Origin: Bacteroidaceae bacterium
GTDB taxonomy: Bacteria > Bacteroidota > Bacteroidia > Bacteroidales > Bacteroidaceae
NCBI GenBank assembly: GCA_017560945.1
Contig: JAFZDY010000007.1
Coordinates: 85,405-149,404 of the forward strand
DNA: 64,000 nucleotides
Reading direction: 5' to 3'
Shown here: positions 18,189-27,501 of the stretch, one piece after another
Position numbering within the stretch: position 1 is the stretch's first letter
Layout of the letters: each line of letters starts with the position of its first letter
Translations under genes and position numbers: made by a program
The notes under the pieces: model-generated
Database searches by the model: none
Told to the model about the DNA's origin: nothing
Seen by the model: only the letters and a program-made list of their open reading frames with translations

Positions 18189-19169
18189 ATGAAACAATGC
18201 TCTTTCTCAACAATTATTGCTATCACGTTGATGTGTATGACGTTCACTTCATGCAGTTACGTTCGATGGGTGGGTGTCGAACGTTTGACACCTGCTAAAA
18301 TCGATTTGCCTGAGCGGGTGCGTCGAGTTGCGGTGTTGAATAATCAGCCTATGATGGAAGAGGAATCAAGTTCAATCTATTATTTGGATTCTCGGATAGT
18401 GGTGGATAGTTTGGCTCAGTACTTGGCCGATGCTGCTTATTTTGATGAGGTGGTAATCAGTGACACGGTGTTGAATAGCAATATGTTGATTGATTACAAT
18501 AGTCGAGAACTTCGTCCGACAATCGTGATGGAACTCTGTCGAAGGTTTGGGGTTGACATGTTGGTGACGGTTGACTATGTGGCCTTTCTTCCTAATGAAG
18601 TAGAACTACCCTATGTGACAGGAGAGGTACGTGTGCGCATGACTTGCTACCGTGAAGGTGAGATAAAACCCATTGCTTCCATTAAAGAAGAGGCTTGGAT
18701 GGATTGGCAACGATGGAATGCTTTTAAGGCTTCTGCTGTTTCTTTGTCTGTTGCAAAGGCTTTGTCTACCATTGCTCCCCAATGGCAGATTGAAGAGTTC
18801 TCCTTCTATACTGGTGCAAATGTGTGGCAACGCGATGCAGCGGTTTATGTGCGCGAAGGAAACTGGGATGGTGCGGCCAACCTTTGGCGTCAGCAATTGA
18901 CCCATAAGAATCGTCGTCGTCGGATGGAAGCACATTTGAATATGGCTGTTTATCATGAAATGAGAGATGACAATGTAGAAATGGCACGCACTCATGCGCA
19001 GAAAGCGTTGGAGTTGTCGGAAGAGGGATTGAAAATGAAGAATGGAAGACCCGTTGAACCGACTCGCGATTATCTCTTGATTTCCGAATATATGAAGAAT
19101 ATGGAGCGTCGTGGACACGATTTGGAGCGCCTGAAGCAACAAATGTATCGTTTTTCTAATGAATTTTAA
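18189..19169 (+). CDS. DUF6340-type lipoprotein with TPR-like C-terminus
   Basis: 326 residues. The signal peptide ends in FTSC, a good lipobox. The N-terminal half (RRVAVLNNQP, then VDSLAQYLADAAYFDEVVISD) has the layout of Bacteroidetes DUF6340 lipoproteins. The C-terminal third (about 215-310) forms helical pairs like one or two tetratricopeptide repeats (AAVYVREGNWDGAANLWRQQ, then NMAVYHEMRDD). Likely anchored in the outer membrane facing the periplasm; function unknown. It stands alone between the secA repeat and the next promoter. Confidence 0.72.
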   Translation: MKQCSFSTIIAITLMCMTFTSCSYVRWVGVERLTPAKIDLPERVRRVAVLNNQPMMEEESSSIYYLDSRIVVDSLAQYLADAAYFDEVVISDTVLNSNMLIDYNSRELRPTIVMELCRRFGVDMLVTVDYVAFLPNEVELPYVTGEVRVRMTCYREGEIKPIASIKEEAWMDWQRWNAFKASAVSLSVAKALSTIAPQWQIEEFSFYTGANVWQRDAAVYVREGNWDGAANLWRQQLTHKNRRRRMEAHLNMAVYHEMRDDNVEMARTHAQKALELSEEGLKMKNGRPVEPTRDYLLISEYMKNMERRGHDLERLKQQMYRFSNEF

Positions 19170-19178
19170 GAAAGAATG

Positions 19179-19208
19179 TTTGCACGATAGATTTTTTTTG
19201 TACTTTTG
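19179..19208 (+). promoter_or_regulatory. Promoter of the acidic small protein gene
   Basis: TTTG (19179-19182), 18 bases, TACTTTTG (19201-19208). It begins only nine bases after the upstream stop codon and sits 24 bases before the next start, making that gene an independent unit. Confidence 0.7.
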
Positions 19209-19231
19209 AGGGCGAATAAAAAAATAAGACC

Positions 19232-19681
19232 ATGAACTTAGGAATGCAATCTCAAACAGAAATCTTGAAAGCCTTGAAAGAGGCGTTAGGAAAATTGCCC
19301 TTGGAAGGCGGACAAATGACCCTCGTGTCGGACATTCACCTGCAGCCTTGTATGGATAGCGGTGAATTGGCGATTTTTGATGATGATGACCATGAACTTG
19401 CACGTATTACAGTAACAGAGTGGACGGATTGTATTCCTGAAGATTTTTATACTCAAGCCGAGTCGCAACTACGTGCCATGTTGCAAGTTGTCGAGAAAGA
19501 TGGTAGTTTGGACAATTTGCCATTGATGAAACCCTACTCCTTTGTATTGGTGGACGATGAACACGAGACCGTGGCAGAGTTGTTGCTGATTGATGATGAA
19601 ACAGTAATGTTGGACGATGGATTGTTGAAAGGCTTGGATGAGGAGTTGGATGCATTCCTTAAAGAACTACTTGAAGAGTAA
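19232..19681 (+). CDS. Acidic small protein of unknown function
   Basis: 149 residues, strongly acidic (runs such as FDDDDHE and LLEE at the end), with no signal peptide or membrane segment, so cytoplasmic. It looks like an alpha/beta fold with a central ITVTEWTDCIPEDFY segment and a C-terminal helical tail rich in Glu, Asp and Leu. I did not recognise the family. A clear own promoter and a dispersed inverted repeat downstream support it as a real gene. Confidence 0.75.
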   Translation: MNLGMQSQTEILKALKEALGKLPLEGGQMTLVSDIHLQPCMDSGELAIFDDDDHELARITVTEWTDCIPEDFYTQAESQLRAMLQVVEKDGSLDNLPLMKPYSFVLVDDEHETVAELLLIDDETVMLDDGLLKGLDEELDAFLKELLEE

Positions 19682-19722
19682 AATATAAGTAGAGGCGTAA
19701 GTCTCGCGTGCAACCATAGATA

Positions 19723-19798
19723 TTGTAGGCGCGGATTTCACAGATTAACGCGGATTTTAGATGCAAATTCGTGAATTTTGTGGAATCCGCGCCTACAA
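19723..19798. repeat. GGCRCGGATT-type inverted repeat, perfect 15-bp arms
   Basis: TTGTAGGCGCGGATT (19723-19737) pairs exactly with AATCCGCGCCTACAA (19784-19798). The interior repeats part of the arm (AACGCGGATT). No T-run follows, so it is not a classic terminator. Confidence 0.85.
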
Positions 19799-20146
19799 TT
19801 ATATTAGTAACGTCCGTAAAACCTATTTTACTACGCCCCCCCTCCGCTTCGCTCATCCCCCTGCCAAGGGATAGTATAATGTTCTGCTTGTGCCAGAACA
19901 AGAACAGGCAAAGAGAGTGACTTCTTTGCTCTTCTCTTGCTCGTTCAAATTAGAAGGGAGTAAACCTATTTCATGACTAAGATAAAAACAGGTCAACGAG
20001 AATTAAAAATAATGTTTAACTCAGTCAACCTCGACTATAAATAAGACTCAATGTAGTCAACGGAAATCGTTAACATACAAAGTACTGAAATCACACTTAA
20101 TAGATACCGTAATACTACTTAATAAGTACTGTAGTACCATAAGGGA

Positions 20147-20208
20147 AGTACTCGAGTACCAATAGGCTGGTACTCGAGTACTCCTTAATCGGAATTTTAA
20201 GGAGTACT
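20147..20208. repeat. Two mutually exclusive hairpins sharing one arm
   Basis: AGTACTCGAGTACC (20147-20160) is the exact complement of GGTACTCGAGTACT (20169-20182). The sequence AGTACTCCTTAA (20177-20188), which overlaps that second arm, is the exact complement of TTAAGGAGTACT (20197-20208). The middle strand can therefore pair left or right but not both. Each GTACTCGAGTAC is itself palindromic. Confidence 0.85.
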
Positions 20209-20285
20209 AATTTTGATTGATTATTAAGGATTTATGTATCGGATAGGTATCTGCCTAAATAATATATTAGAGTATTATTTGATAC

Positions 20286-20322
20286 AAAAAAGAAAACCCT
20301 TCAAATCTTGCGATTCAAAGGG
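20286..20322 (-). terminator. Terminator of the tRNA-Leu transcript
   Basis: On the minus strand an 11-bp stem (plus CCCTTCAAATC 20297-20307 and GATTCAAAGGG 20312-20322, one mismatch) with a GCAA loop is followed by TTTTCTTTTTT. Confidence 0.85.
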
Positions 20323-20333
20323 CTTTTCTTTCG

Positions 20334-20417
20334 TACCCAGACCCGGGGTCGAACCGGGATGGAAGTGAATCCACTGGTGTTTGAGACCAGCGCGTCTACC
20401 GATTCCGCCATCTGGGC
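20334..20417 (-). tRNA. tRNA-Leu, anticodon CAA
   Basis: The minus strand folds into a class II tRNA: acceptor arm GCCCAGA/TCTGGGT, D-arm with GCG/CGC, anticodon stem CTGGT/ACCAG around CTCAAAC (anticodon CAA, reads TTG), a long variable arm TGGA/TCCA, and T-arm CCCGG-TTCGACC-CCGGG. CCA is not encoded (the next bases are CGA). A promoter lies just upstream and a terminator just downstream, so it is a single-gene unit. Confidence 0.95.
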
Positions 20418-20442
20418 ATCGTTTGTTTCTCGATTGCGGGTG

Positions 20443-20473
20443 CAAAGGTACTGCTTTATTTTGAACCTGCAAA
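20443..20473 (-). promoter_or_regulatory. Promoter of tRNA-Leu
   Basis: On the minus strand TTTG, 19 bases, TACCTTTG (plus CAAAGGTA 20443-20450 and CAAA 20470-20473). It lies 26 bases upstream of the mature tRNA 5' end. Confidence 0.8.
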
Positions 20474-20744
20474 CTTTTTGCGTGTTTTTTTAGTCGTTTG
20501 GCCAATATTTTTTCGAAAATCCCTTTTTGATAGGCAAATTTTTCTTTGGTAAGGGAAGATTTTTTCTCCTATACACTAAAAAATATTTCCCAACGAGGGA
20601 AAAATATATGTCGTGTTTCCATCATATAACCTTATCAAGTAGTCATGAGATACATTCACAATGTCAGAAAGTTACGAAAAAATAGGATTTCGTAACGAAA
20701 AAGTAGTTTTTTTTAGTAAAGTGCGAGGTTTCTTCTCTTTTTTC

Positions 20745-20775
20745 TTGGTTAGTTATTTAATTTGTCTTAATTTTG
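20745..20775 (+). promoter_or_regulatory. Promoter of the giant repeat protein gene
   Basis: TTGG (20745-20748), 19 bases, TAATTTTG (20768-20775), about 40 bases before the start codon. Confidence 0.7.
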
Positions 20776-20815
20776 CGACCTAATACATTATTTTATTAAT
20801 TAAATTATTTATTCT

Positions 20816-23800
20816 ATGAAAAAAGCTTTACTATTTTTATTTGTGCTTCTCGGAGCTATGGGCTTGAGAGCGCAAGAAACAACGGTAGTGGCGGATACGC
20901 TGAAACCTAACGTTGTTAATGAGTTGGTAGTAGGGAAGACTTATGTACTTGGCGCGCAATCTGTTCAGTACCAAGTTTCTTTCACTGCTCCTGCTGATGG
21001 ATTTCTTTCTATTACTCCTTCTCAGGCGTTAAGAAGCACAGGTTTTTACATTAACGGTAAAAGTTCAACTTTTACAAAAGTAAATGGCGGTTTCTCTGAG
21101 AAAGGTATGGCTCAGGGTAGTGTGTTTACTGGTAAATTCTACACAACTGTAGCTCCTACTCCAGAGAATGTCTATTCATTCACTGTGGCTTTTAAAGAAG
21201 GTGTGCCATATGCTCCCCTGCAGATGACAGAAGTTAAGCCTGGTGATAACAGTGTGTGGTCTGGAGCTGAATATTACTATCTCGCATATGATTCTTACAA
21301 AGGTCAGGCATATTACAACTTTTCTTCGGCTATCAATGTTAATGATGTAGTAGTCTCTATTGTTGTTGGTGATAAGACATATTCTCCCGTAAAAGTGACA
21401 TCAGCCAAGAATGGTGTTGTGTTGACAGGTATGCCTGATACTATGAGTGCTGCCATATCTGCAGGTTTGATTAAGGCGGGAGAGACATTTGAGGTAAAAC
21501 TTTCTAATATTAAAGATGTAGAGTTTTCTGCTAATACAATTGCCGATCAGACATTCACTTACACGTTGGCTTCTACTGCTTGTACAGGTGTTAATCCTGC
21601 TGCTGGTAGTCGTAGTGAATTACCCGAATCGGTTGTGTTCTCTTTTGATGGAAACGTATCGATAGACAATGCAAAGTTCTATTTCGTTAATGCGAATACT
21701 GGTGTAGAGACAGAATTGTCTGGTGCTACAGTTGAAGGAACTTCTATAAAGATTCCTGTACCTGCTATTCAGGGAATGCTTCCCAAGGCTTATAATATTG
21801 TAGCTCGTGGTGTGACAGATGCTGATGGTAATGTTATTAAATACGGTGAGACTAATGGACAATTGACTGTCTCTTATACAACAAGTAACGGAATATTCAA
21901 TAATAGCGTAATTGTTTCTCCTGCACATGGGGCAGAGGTTTCTTCTTTGAAGACATTTACTTTTACATTTGCTGGTGATGTGGTTTATGATGCAAGTCAA
22001 GCTTCTTCGACAAAGATTAAATTGACAAACATTAATGAAGATGTTATTGATGGTGACGTGACTTATGCAATTGATGCAAATGTGGTTACTTTTACATTGA
22101 GTAAAGAAGTTTTCACTCCTGGAACATATTATTTGGAGGTTCCTTCGAAACTTTTCTGGGCAAAAGAATCTTATGACAAGGATAACCTTTCTACTGCTAG
22201 TTGCTACTATATGGCTTCAAAAACTATCGGTTGTACTGTGAAGGCTTATCAGCCCACAACTGTAACTCCGGCTAATGGTGAAACATTAGAAAAGTTGGAG
22301 ACTATCACTCTGTCATTTAGCGATGAAGTAGCATGTGATGAAGAGGCAAAAGTTGCAGTTCTTATGCAGAAGCAGGAAGGTGATGATGATGAATTTGGCA
22401 TGCCTACAGTAGGTGGAAATGATACTGTAGCCGTTGGAAAATTGCTTTCTGATAATGCTAATCCTAATAACGTTGTGGTTGATTTGGGATGTATCAAATC
22501 TCTTGGAGTTTTCTCTGTTGTTGTTCCCGAAGGTGCTATTTGGGCAGTAAATGACGAGACTAAGAAAACTGGTCAGTTGACCTATCAATATAATGTTGAA
22601 CCCGTTGAGGAAGAGCTTCCTGATACTTTGGTTTCAAGTCAAGATCAAAAATCTACTATTTGCGCTGGCAAGACATATATTATAAAGGCTGGTCAAGGTA
22701 ATTATAATGTTGAGTTTACCGCTGAAGCAGATGGTTTCTTGACTATTGAACTCTCTTCAAAGATTTCTGTTACAGGATTGAAAATTAATGGTGCTTCTTC
22801 TACTTTTACAAAAGATTCTAATAATGGTATTACCAAGAAGGGCATCGCGAAAGGTAGTGTATTCTCTGCTCAGTATTACACTAATGCCAATGTTACAGAA
22901 GATGTAACAATGAAGGTGATTTTCGAAGAGGGTGTTCCTTATGAACCTCTGACCATGACTTTGGCTAATCCTGTTGATGGTGGTGAGTGGTCAGGTGCTG
23001 TAGAGTACAAATCTTATGGAACTAAGGGTGCTCCTCATTATGAGTTCTCTTCTAAAATCTCGAAGGATGTTACAGTTACTGTAAAGATTGGAGATAAAGT
23101 CTATGAAAAGGTTGCTTGTACAGTAGATACTTATAATCCTAAATTGGATATTAATGGGTTGCCCGCCATTATGACTGAAGCTATTGCTGAAGGTTTGATA
23201 AAGGCTGGTGAAACATTCACTTTGACATTGTCTAATCTTGTAGATAACGAATTTCCTTCTAATAAATTGGACGATGTAACATTTACATACACAGTTGCTT
23301 CTACTTCTTGTACAGGTGTTACTCCTGCTGCAAACACAGGCCGTACTGTATTGCCTGATAATGTAGTGTTCTCATTCGATGGTACAGTGTTGATTGACAA
23401 TGCTAAGTTCTATTTCGTAAATAAGGACAGCGGGGAGAAGACTGAATTGGAAGGCGTTGTAGATGGAACTTCTGTGAAAATCACAGTGCCTGCTCTTGAA
23501 GGTTTGCTCCCCAAGGCATACGACATTGTAGCTGAGGGTGTAACAGATGCTAATGGTAAGGTGATTACTTATGGTGAGACTGTTGGTCAATTGGCAGTAT
23601 CTTACGGAACAGGCAATGGTTACTTCAAAGCTGTAGCAGAGCCTGCTCATCGTAGCGAAGTTTCTTCTTTGAAGACTTATACATTCACTCTTCCCGGTGA
23701 TGTAGTATATGATGCATCTCTAGCTTCTTCTTCTGAAATTACTATCAGTAAGATGAATGAATCCAATTATAGTTGGGAAACATTGGAAGGTGTAACTGCT

Positions 23801-26800
23801 TCTTACGAAATCAATGAAAATGTGGTTTCTGTTGTTTTGAGTGAAGAGATTGCAACTCCAGGCGATTATATGCTTGAGGTTCCTGCTAAGCTCTTCTGGT
23901 CAAAGGATTTGTACGATGAGGACAACCTCTCTACAAATACTTGTTACTACATGTCTTCTCAGAACATTACTTGTACTATCCCGCCTTATGGTCCTACTGC
24001 AGTGACTCCCGAGGTTGGTGCAACATTGAATAAACTTGAAAAGTTGACTTTGACATTTGATGAGCGTATCGAAATCGATGATACTGCCAAGGTGGTTGTA
24101 ATGATGTATCAGGAGTATATTGACCAATGGGGACACCCTGATATGAAGGAGATTAAAGTTGGTGAATATACTATTGGCTATGATTATGTAAACGATTGTA
24201 ATGCTATCATAGATTTCGGTTCTCTTGATTCTGCAGGTATTTACAATATTACTATCCCCGAAGGATGCATTTGGGCGGAGGCTAACGAGTCCAAGGTAAT
24301 TGGTAGATTTAATTACCAATTCTACGTAGACCCTGAATATTGGGATCCCTCATGGATTGTTGAAGTTGGTAAGAACTGCACTCAGGAGGCTCCTTATCAG
24401 TTGGTTGCTGGACGTAAGTACGAAGTTAGCGAAATGTACTCATATCTCCAGTTTACTGCAGAAGAGGATGGACGTGTTTATATCACTCCGTTGACTGATG
24501 GATATAATGAATGGAGTCAGCATGATTCCGATTGGATGTATTCGAATGATTTGAAGAAGACTGAAGATGGTGACTACTGGTTCGGTGTGGCTGAAGGTGA
24601 GACTTACAATATCCGAAGATATGGTTTTGGTACTTGTCAATTCCAATTGACATTTGAAGCTGGTACTCCTTATGAAACTCTTACTTATATTGCTTCAAGT
24701 CCTGTAGATGGTGGAATTTACAGTAAGTCTGTTTCTGCTGAGTACAGTGACAATAAGGGTTCTGTAGACTTCAAGTTCTCTTGCTCTGTGGATGTTGAGG
24801 CTTTGCAGATTTTGGTCGTATTGCCCGCTCAGGATAACAAGCAAGTTGATATCACTGAAGATGTTTACATCGAAAGCAGCACAATTTATAGCGGAGGTGC
24901 TTATCTCTCTCTCGATATGCGTGATGTAGTTGAAGAACTCGGACTTAAGCACGGTGACAAATTCCAGGTAGTATTGAAGAATGTTCAAGATGCTGCATAT
25001 GCCGATAATAAGTTGGCTGAGGAAGTGAAGATTGAACTCACTTATGCTGCTATTATCTGTACATCTGTAAGTCCAGGTAATGATTGGGATGTTGATGCTA
25101 TCCCGACTGAAATTTCATTGCAGTTCGATGGTGAAGTTTCTTGTACTGAAGGTAAGGGTTATATCATTGACCTTGCTAACACTGAGAACAAGCAAGAGTT
25201 TGAAATTAAGAACTTGACTACTACTGGTGTCGAAAACTATGATGGTAGCATAATCTATAAGGCTACTGTTACTTTGCCCGAGGCAACCATCACTTTGTCT
25301 TCAAGAAAATTCGCTATCGAACTCCAAGGATTGGTTAGTACCGAAGGACATACAGTTTCTTATGGAAGTGAATTTGGTAAGTTCGTTATCGAGTATGCTT
25401 TGAGTGCCGAAACTCTTGTTCCTGTTACACCCAGTGAGGATGACGAGATAGAGGTAGAGTCTATTAAGACTACAACTTTGACATTTGCAGAGGATGTAGT
25501 TGTCTCTCCTGAAGCTGAGGCTTACTTCTACTGTGATGGTGAAGAAATCGTTGGTGAACTTGTTGTTGATGCAAATGATTCTAAGAGTGTAATCATCACT
25601 TGGTCACAGGAAGTTACCAAGGCTGGTTCATACAATATAACTATTGAAGGTGGTTCTATCTACAATAGTAAGTTTGATGCAGACGCTGATGATTACGGTG
25701 TAGAAAATGGTGCAACTTACAATCCGTACCTCTCTTACTACTTCGTAATTCCTGCAAATAATTCTGCTACAACTGTTGCGTCTATTACTCCTGCAGCTTA
25801 TGAAGGTCGTATGTGGGGTACTCCTATTAGTAAACTTCCTACTCAGGTTGTAATTGAATTCGACGGTGTTGTGAAGGAAGTGATCTCAGCTTATGGTCAA
25901 AGTCAGGGACTTGGTGGCGGTTGGTCACTCGATGAGGATGACGATATGGAAGTTCCCGCAGCTAATGCTCTTAAGACTGAAATCGTTGAAAATGTATTGT
26001 ATGTGACTATTCCTGAAGAGGATATCGAAACATTGACATTCGGTTACTATAACATCACTATCAATGCTATCGGTGAGGATGACAAACCTATCGGATTTGC
26101 TATGGATGATTGGGGTGACATAGATATGTTTGCAGAGCAAATTTCATTCAACTACTATGTAGAGAAGATGTTGGATATTGAAGAAATGATTCCTGCAGAT
26201 GGTTCTATAGTTAAGCAGTTGGATAAGGTAACTATCACATTTAGTGATGAAATCTTTGAAGTAACAGAGGATGCAAACATTGCTTTGTTTGATGAAAACT
26301 ATGACGATGCAGCTGAAGTAAGTGTAACATTTGAAGGCAACGTGGCTACATTGACATTTGATGCTCCTGTAACTGCTGCTGGTACTTACACATTGTTAAT
26401 TGGTGAATCTTCATTTGCAACTGAAGACTATTTATTGAATGGTGAAATGTACTTCGAGTTCACTGTTGATCCTACTTATGTTGAGGCTTTGGCTATCGTA
26501 AGCGCTACTCCTGAAGATGGTGCTACTGTTGAAGGCTTGACTACTGTTGAGGTTAAGTTGAACAAGGAAGTAGGTTACCTCTATAAGGGTATGTTGATGC
26601 CTGCTGACGGTGGTGATGATGCACACTATGCTTCACTCACTCAGTCTGAAACTGATCCTACTGTTTACACTCTCGACTTCACTCTTCTCTACGAGGATGG
26701 CGTGAAATTGCGTAAGGATGTAACTTATACTATGACTCTCGAGGCTTACGCTTCTGAAGAGGCTTGGAACCAGAACGGTGCTTGCGAAACTGTAGAGTTG

Positions 26801-27328
26801 ACTTACGTAGGTGCTTACGAAGGATTCAAGTACAGTGATGTTACATTCGAAGGTATCACTCCTAACGAAGAGACTGTTATCACTGACAAGTCACAGAACA
26901 AGTTCGTTGTTAAGTTCAGCGGCGCTGTGAACATGGTTGAGGAATTGACTTACATCAACATGGGTCAGGGTAATACTCAGACATTCGAAAGCATCGTTGC
27001 TAATGACGATAAGACTGAATATACATTGACTATCGCTGAAAGCGTAATGGATCAGTTGACAGTTTCTATCAACATTATCTTTGCTGCTGAGGATTTGAAT
27101 GGTAACCGTGTACAGGGTACAAGCGGTGAAGGTGAATACAGCGTATTCGCAGTTGAGTTCAAGTCTGAGATCATTCCTGCTGGTATCGACGCTATCACAG
27201 TTGATTCTGACGTAGTGGTTTACAATGTAGCTGGTGTGGTTGTTGCTCAGGGTAAGGCTTCTGAAGTATTGAGCAACCTCAACAAGGGTATCTATATTGT
27301 AAATGGTAAGAAGTATGTAGTGAAGTAA
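20816..27328 (+). CDS. Giant secreted protein with three large repeats, Ig-like domains and a C-terminal sorting-like tail
   Basis: 2170 residues with a signal peptide ending near LRAQ. Three homologous modules follow: about 25-598, 605-1178 and a more diverged 1179-1648. Each begins with a jelly-roll-like part (GKTY...FTA.ADGFL, then SSTFTK) and continues with SbsA/Big_5-type Ig-like domains (P..G..L..L..ITLSF). Four more Ig-like domains occupy about 1653-2115. The last 48 residues (VYNVAGVVV, GIYIVNGKKYVVK) resemble a type A C-terminal secretion/sorting domain. Modules 1 and 2 are alike enough to suggest a fairly recent duplication. Surface or extracellular location and an adhesive or structural role are inferred. 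It has its own promoter and terminator. Confidence 0.85.
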   Translation: MKKALLFLFVLLGAMGLRAQETTVVADTLKPNVVNELVVGKTYVLGAQSVQYQVSFTAPADGFLSITPSQALRSTGFYINGKSSTFTKVNGGFSEKGMAQGSVFTGKFYTTVAPTPENVYSFTVAFKEGVPYAPLQMTEVKPGDNSVWSGAEYYYLAYDSYKGQAYYNFSSAINVNDVVVSIVVGDKTYSPVKVTSAKNGVVLTGMPDTMSAAISAGLIKAGETFEVKLSNIKDVEFSANTIADQTFTYTLASTACTGVNPAAGSRSELPESVVFSFDGNVSIDNAKFYFVNANTGVETELSGATVEGTSIKIPVPAIQGMLPKAYNIVARGVTDADGNVIKYGETNGQLTVSYTTSNGIFNNSVIVSPAHGAEVSSLKTFTFTFAGDVVYDASQASSTKIKLTNINEDVIDGDVTYAIDANVVTFTLSKEVFTPGTYYLEVPSKLFWAKESYDKDNLSTASCYYMASKTIGCTVKAYQPTTVTPANGETLEKLETITLSFSDEVACDEEAKVAVLMQKQEGDDDEFGMPTVGGNDTVAVGKLLSDNANPNNVVVDLGCIKSLGVFSVVVPEGAIWAVNDETKKTGQLTYQYNVEPVEEELPDTLVSSQDQKSTICAGKTYIIKAGQGNYNVEFTAEADGFLTIELSSKISVTGLKINGASSTFTKDSNNGITKKGIAKGSVFSAQYYTNANVTEDVTMKVIFEEGVPYEPLTMTLANPVDGGEWSGAVEYKSYGTKGAPHYEFSSKISKDVTVTVKIGDKVYEKVACTVDTYNPKLDINGLPAIMTEAIAEGLIKAGETFTLTLSNLVDNEFPSNKLDDVTFTYTVASTSCTGVTPAANTGRTVLPDNVVFSFDGTVLIDNAKFYFVNKDSGEKTELEGVVDGTSVKITVPALEGLLPKAYDIVAEGVTDANGKVITYGETVGQLAVSYGTGNGYFKAVAEPAHRSEVSSLKTYTFTLPGDVVYDASLASSSEITISKMNESNYSWETLEGVTASYEINENVVSVVLSEEIATPGDYMLEVPAKLFWSKDLYDEDNLSTNTCYYMSSQNITCTIPPYGPTAVTPEVGATLNKLEKLTLTFDERIEIDDTAKVVVMMYQEYIDQWGHPDMKEIKVGEYTIGYDYVNDCNAIIDFGSLDSAGIYNITIPEGCIWAEANESKVIGRFNYQFYVDPEYWDPSWIVEVGKNCTQEAPYQLVAGRKYEVSEMYSYLQFTAEEDGRVYITPLTDGYNEWSQHDSDWMYSNDLKKTEDGDYWFGVAEGETYNIRRYGFGTCQFQLTFEAGTPYETLTYIASSPVDGGIYSKSVSAEYSDNKGSVDFKFSCSVDVEALQILVVLPAQDNKQVDITEDVYIESSTIYSGGAYLSLDMRDVVEELGLKHGDKFQVVLKNVQDAAYADNKLAEEVKIELTYAAIICTSVSPGNDWDVDAIPTEISLQFDGEVSCTEGKGYIIDLANTENKQEFEIKNLTTTGVENYDGSIIYKATVTLPEATITLSSRKFAIELQGLVSTEGHTVSYGSEFGKFVIEYALSAETLVPVTPSEDDEIEVESIKTTTLTFAEDVVVSPEAEAYFYCDGEEIVGELVVDANDSKSVIITWSQEVTKAGSYNITIEGGSIYNSKFDADADDYGVENGATYNPYLSYYFVIPANNSATTVASITPAAYEGRMWGTPISKLPTQVVIEFDGVVKEVISAYGQSQGLGGGWSLDEDDDMEVPAANALKTEIVENVLYVTIPEEDIETLTFGYYNITINAIGEDDKPIGFAMDDWGDIDMFAEQISFNYYVEKMLDIEEMIPADGSIVKQLDKVTITFSDEIFEVTEDANIALFDENYDDAAEVSVTFEGNVATLTFDAPVTAAGTYTLLIGESSFATEDYLLNGEMYFEFTVDPTYVEALAIVSATPEDGATVEGLTTVEVKLNKEVGYLYKGMLMPADGGDDAHYASLTQSETDPTVYTLDFTLLYEDGVKLRKDVTYTMTLEAYASEEAWNQNGACETVELTYVGAYEGFKYSDVTFEGITPNEETVITDKSQNKFVVKFSGAVNMVEELTYINMGQGNTQTFESIVANDDKTEYTLTIAESVMDQLTVSINIIFAAEDLNGNRVQGTSGEGEYSVFAVEFKSEIIPAGIDAITVDSDVVVYNVAGVVVAQGKASEVLSNLNKGIYIVNGKKYVVK

Positions 27329-27350
27329 TATTCACACATCATAAATGAAT

Positions 27351-27394
27351 GAGAAGGGAGAGCGCCAAGAAGGTGCCCTCCCTTCTCTTTTTTT
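27351..27394 (+). terminator. Terminator of the giant repeat protein gene
   Basis: GAGAAGGGAG (27351-27360) pairs exactly with CTCCCTTCTC (27378-27387), followed by seven T. Confidence 0.92.
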
Positions 27395-27443
27395 GTCTTT
27401 TGCTGTAAAAATATTAGTTGTTTGAACTTATTCCTTAAATTTC

Positions 27444-27474
27444 TTGGGTGGTAAAAAGAAAAAATGTACTTTTG
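27444..27474 (+). promoter_or_regulatory. Promoter of the TetR regulator gene
   Basis: TTGG (27444-27447), 19 bases, TACTTTTG (27467-27474). It excludes the upstream TTG/GTG-type starts and fixes the TetR start at 27502. Confidence 0.75.
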
Positions 27475-27501
27475 CACAGAAATACATGTTTTGTGCAACT
27501 T

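Larger units (their letters stand above)
19682..20285. other. Hairpin-rich 600-bp gap without a gene
   Basis: No coding region is supported. From left to right: a perfect 15-bp inverted repeat of the GGCRCGGATT family (19723-19798), a C-rich stretch (about 19835-19870), AT-rich sequence, and two overlapping long hairpins made of GTACTCGAGTAC-type sequence (20147-20208). Confidence 0.6.
20418..20815. other. Intergenic region between tRNA-Leu and the giant repeat protein
   Basis: It contains the tRNA promoter (20443-20473) and the promoter of the surface protein (20745-20775). The 270 bases between them are very AT-rich with runs of T, and no gene or repeat was recognised there. Confidence 0.55.
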
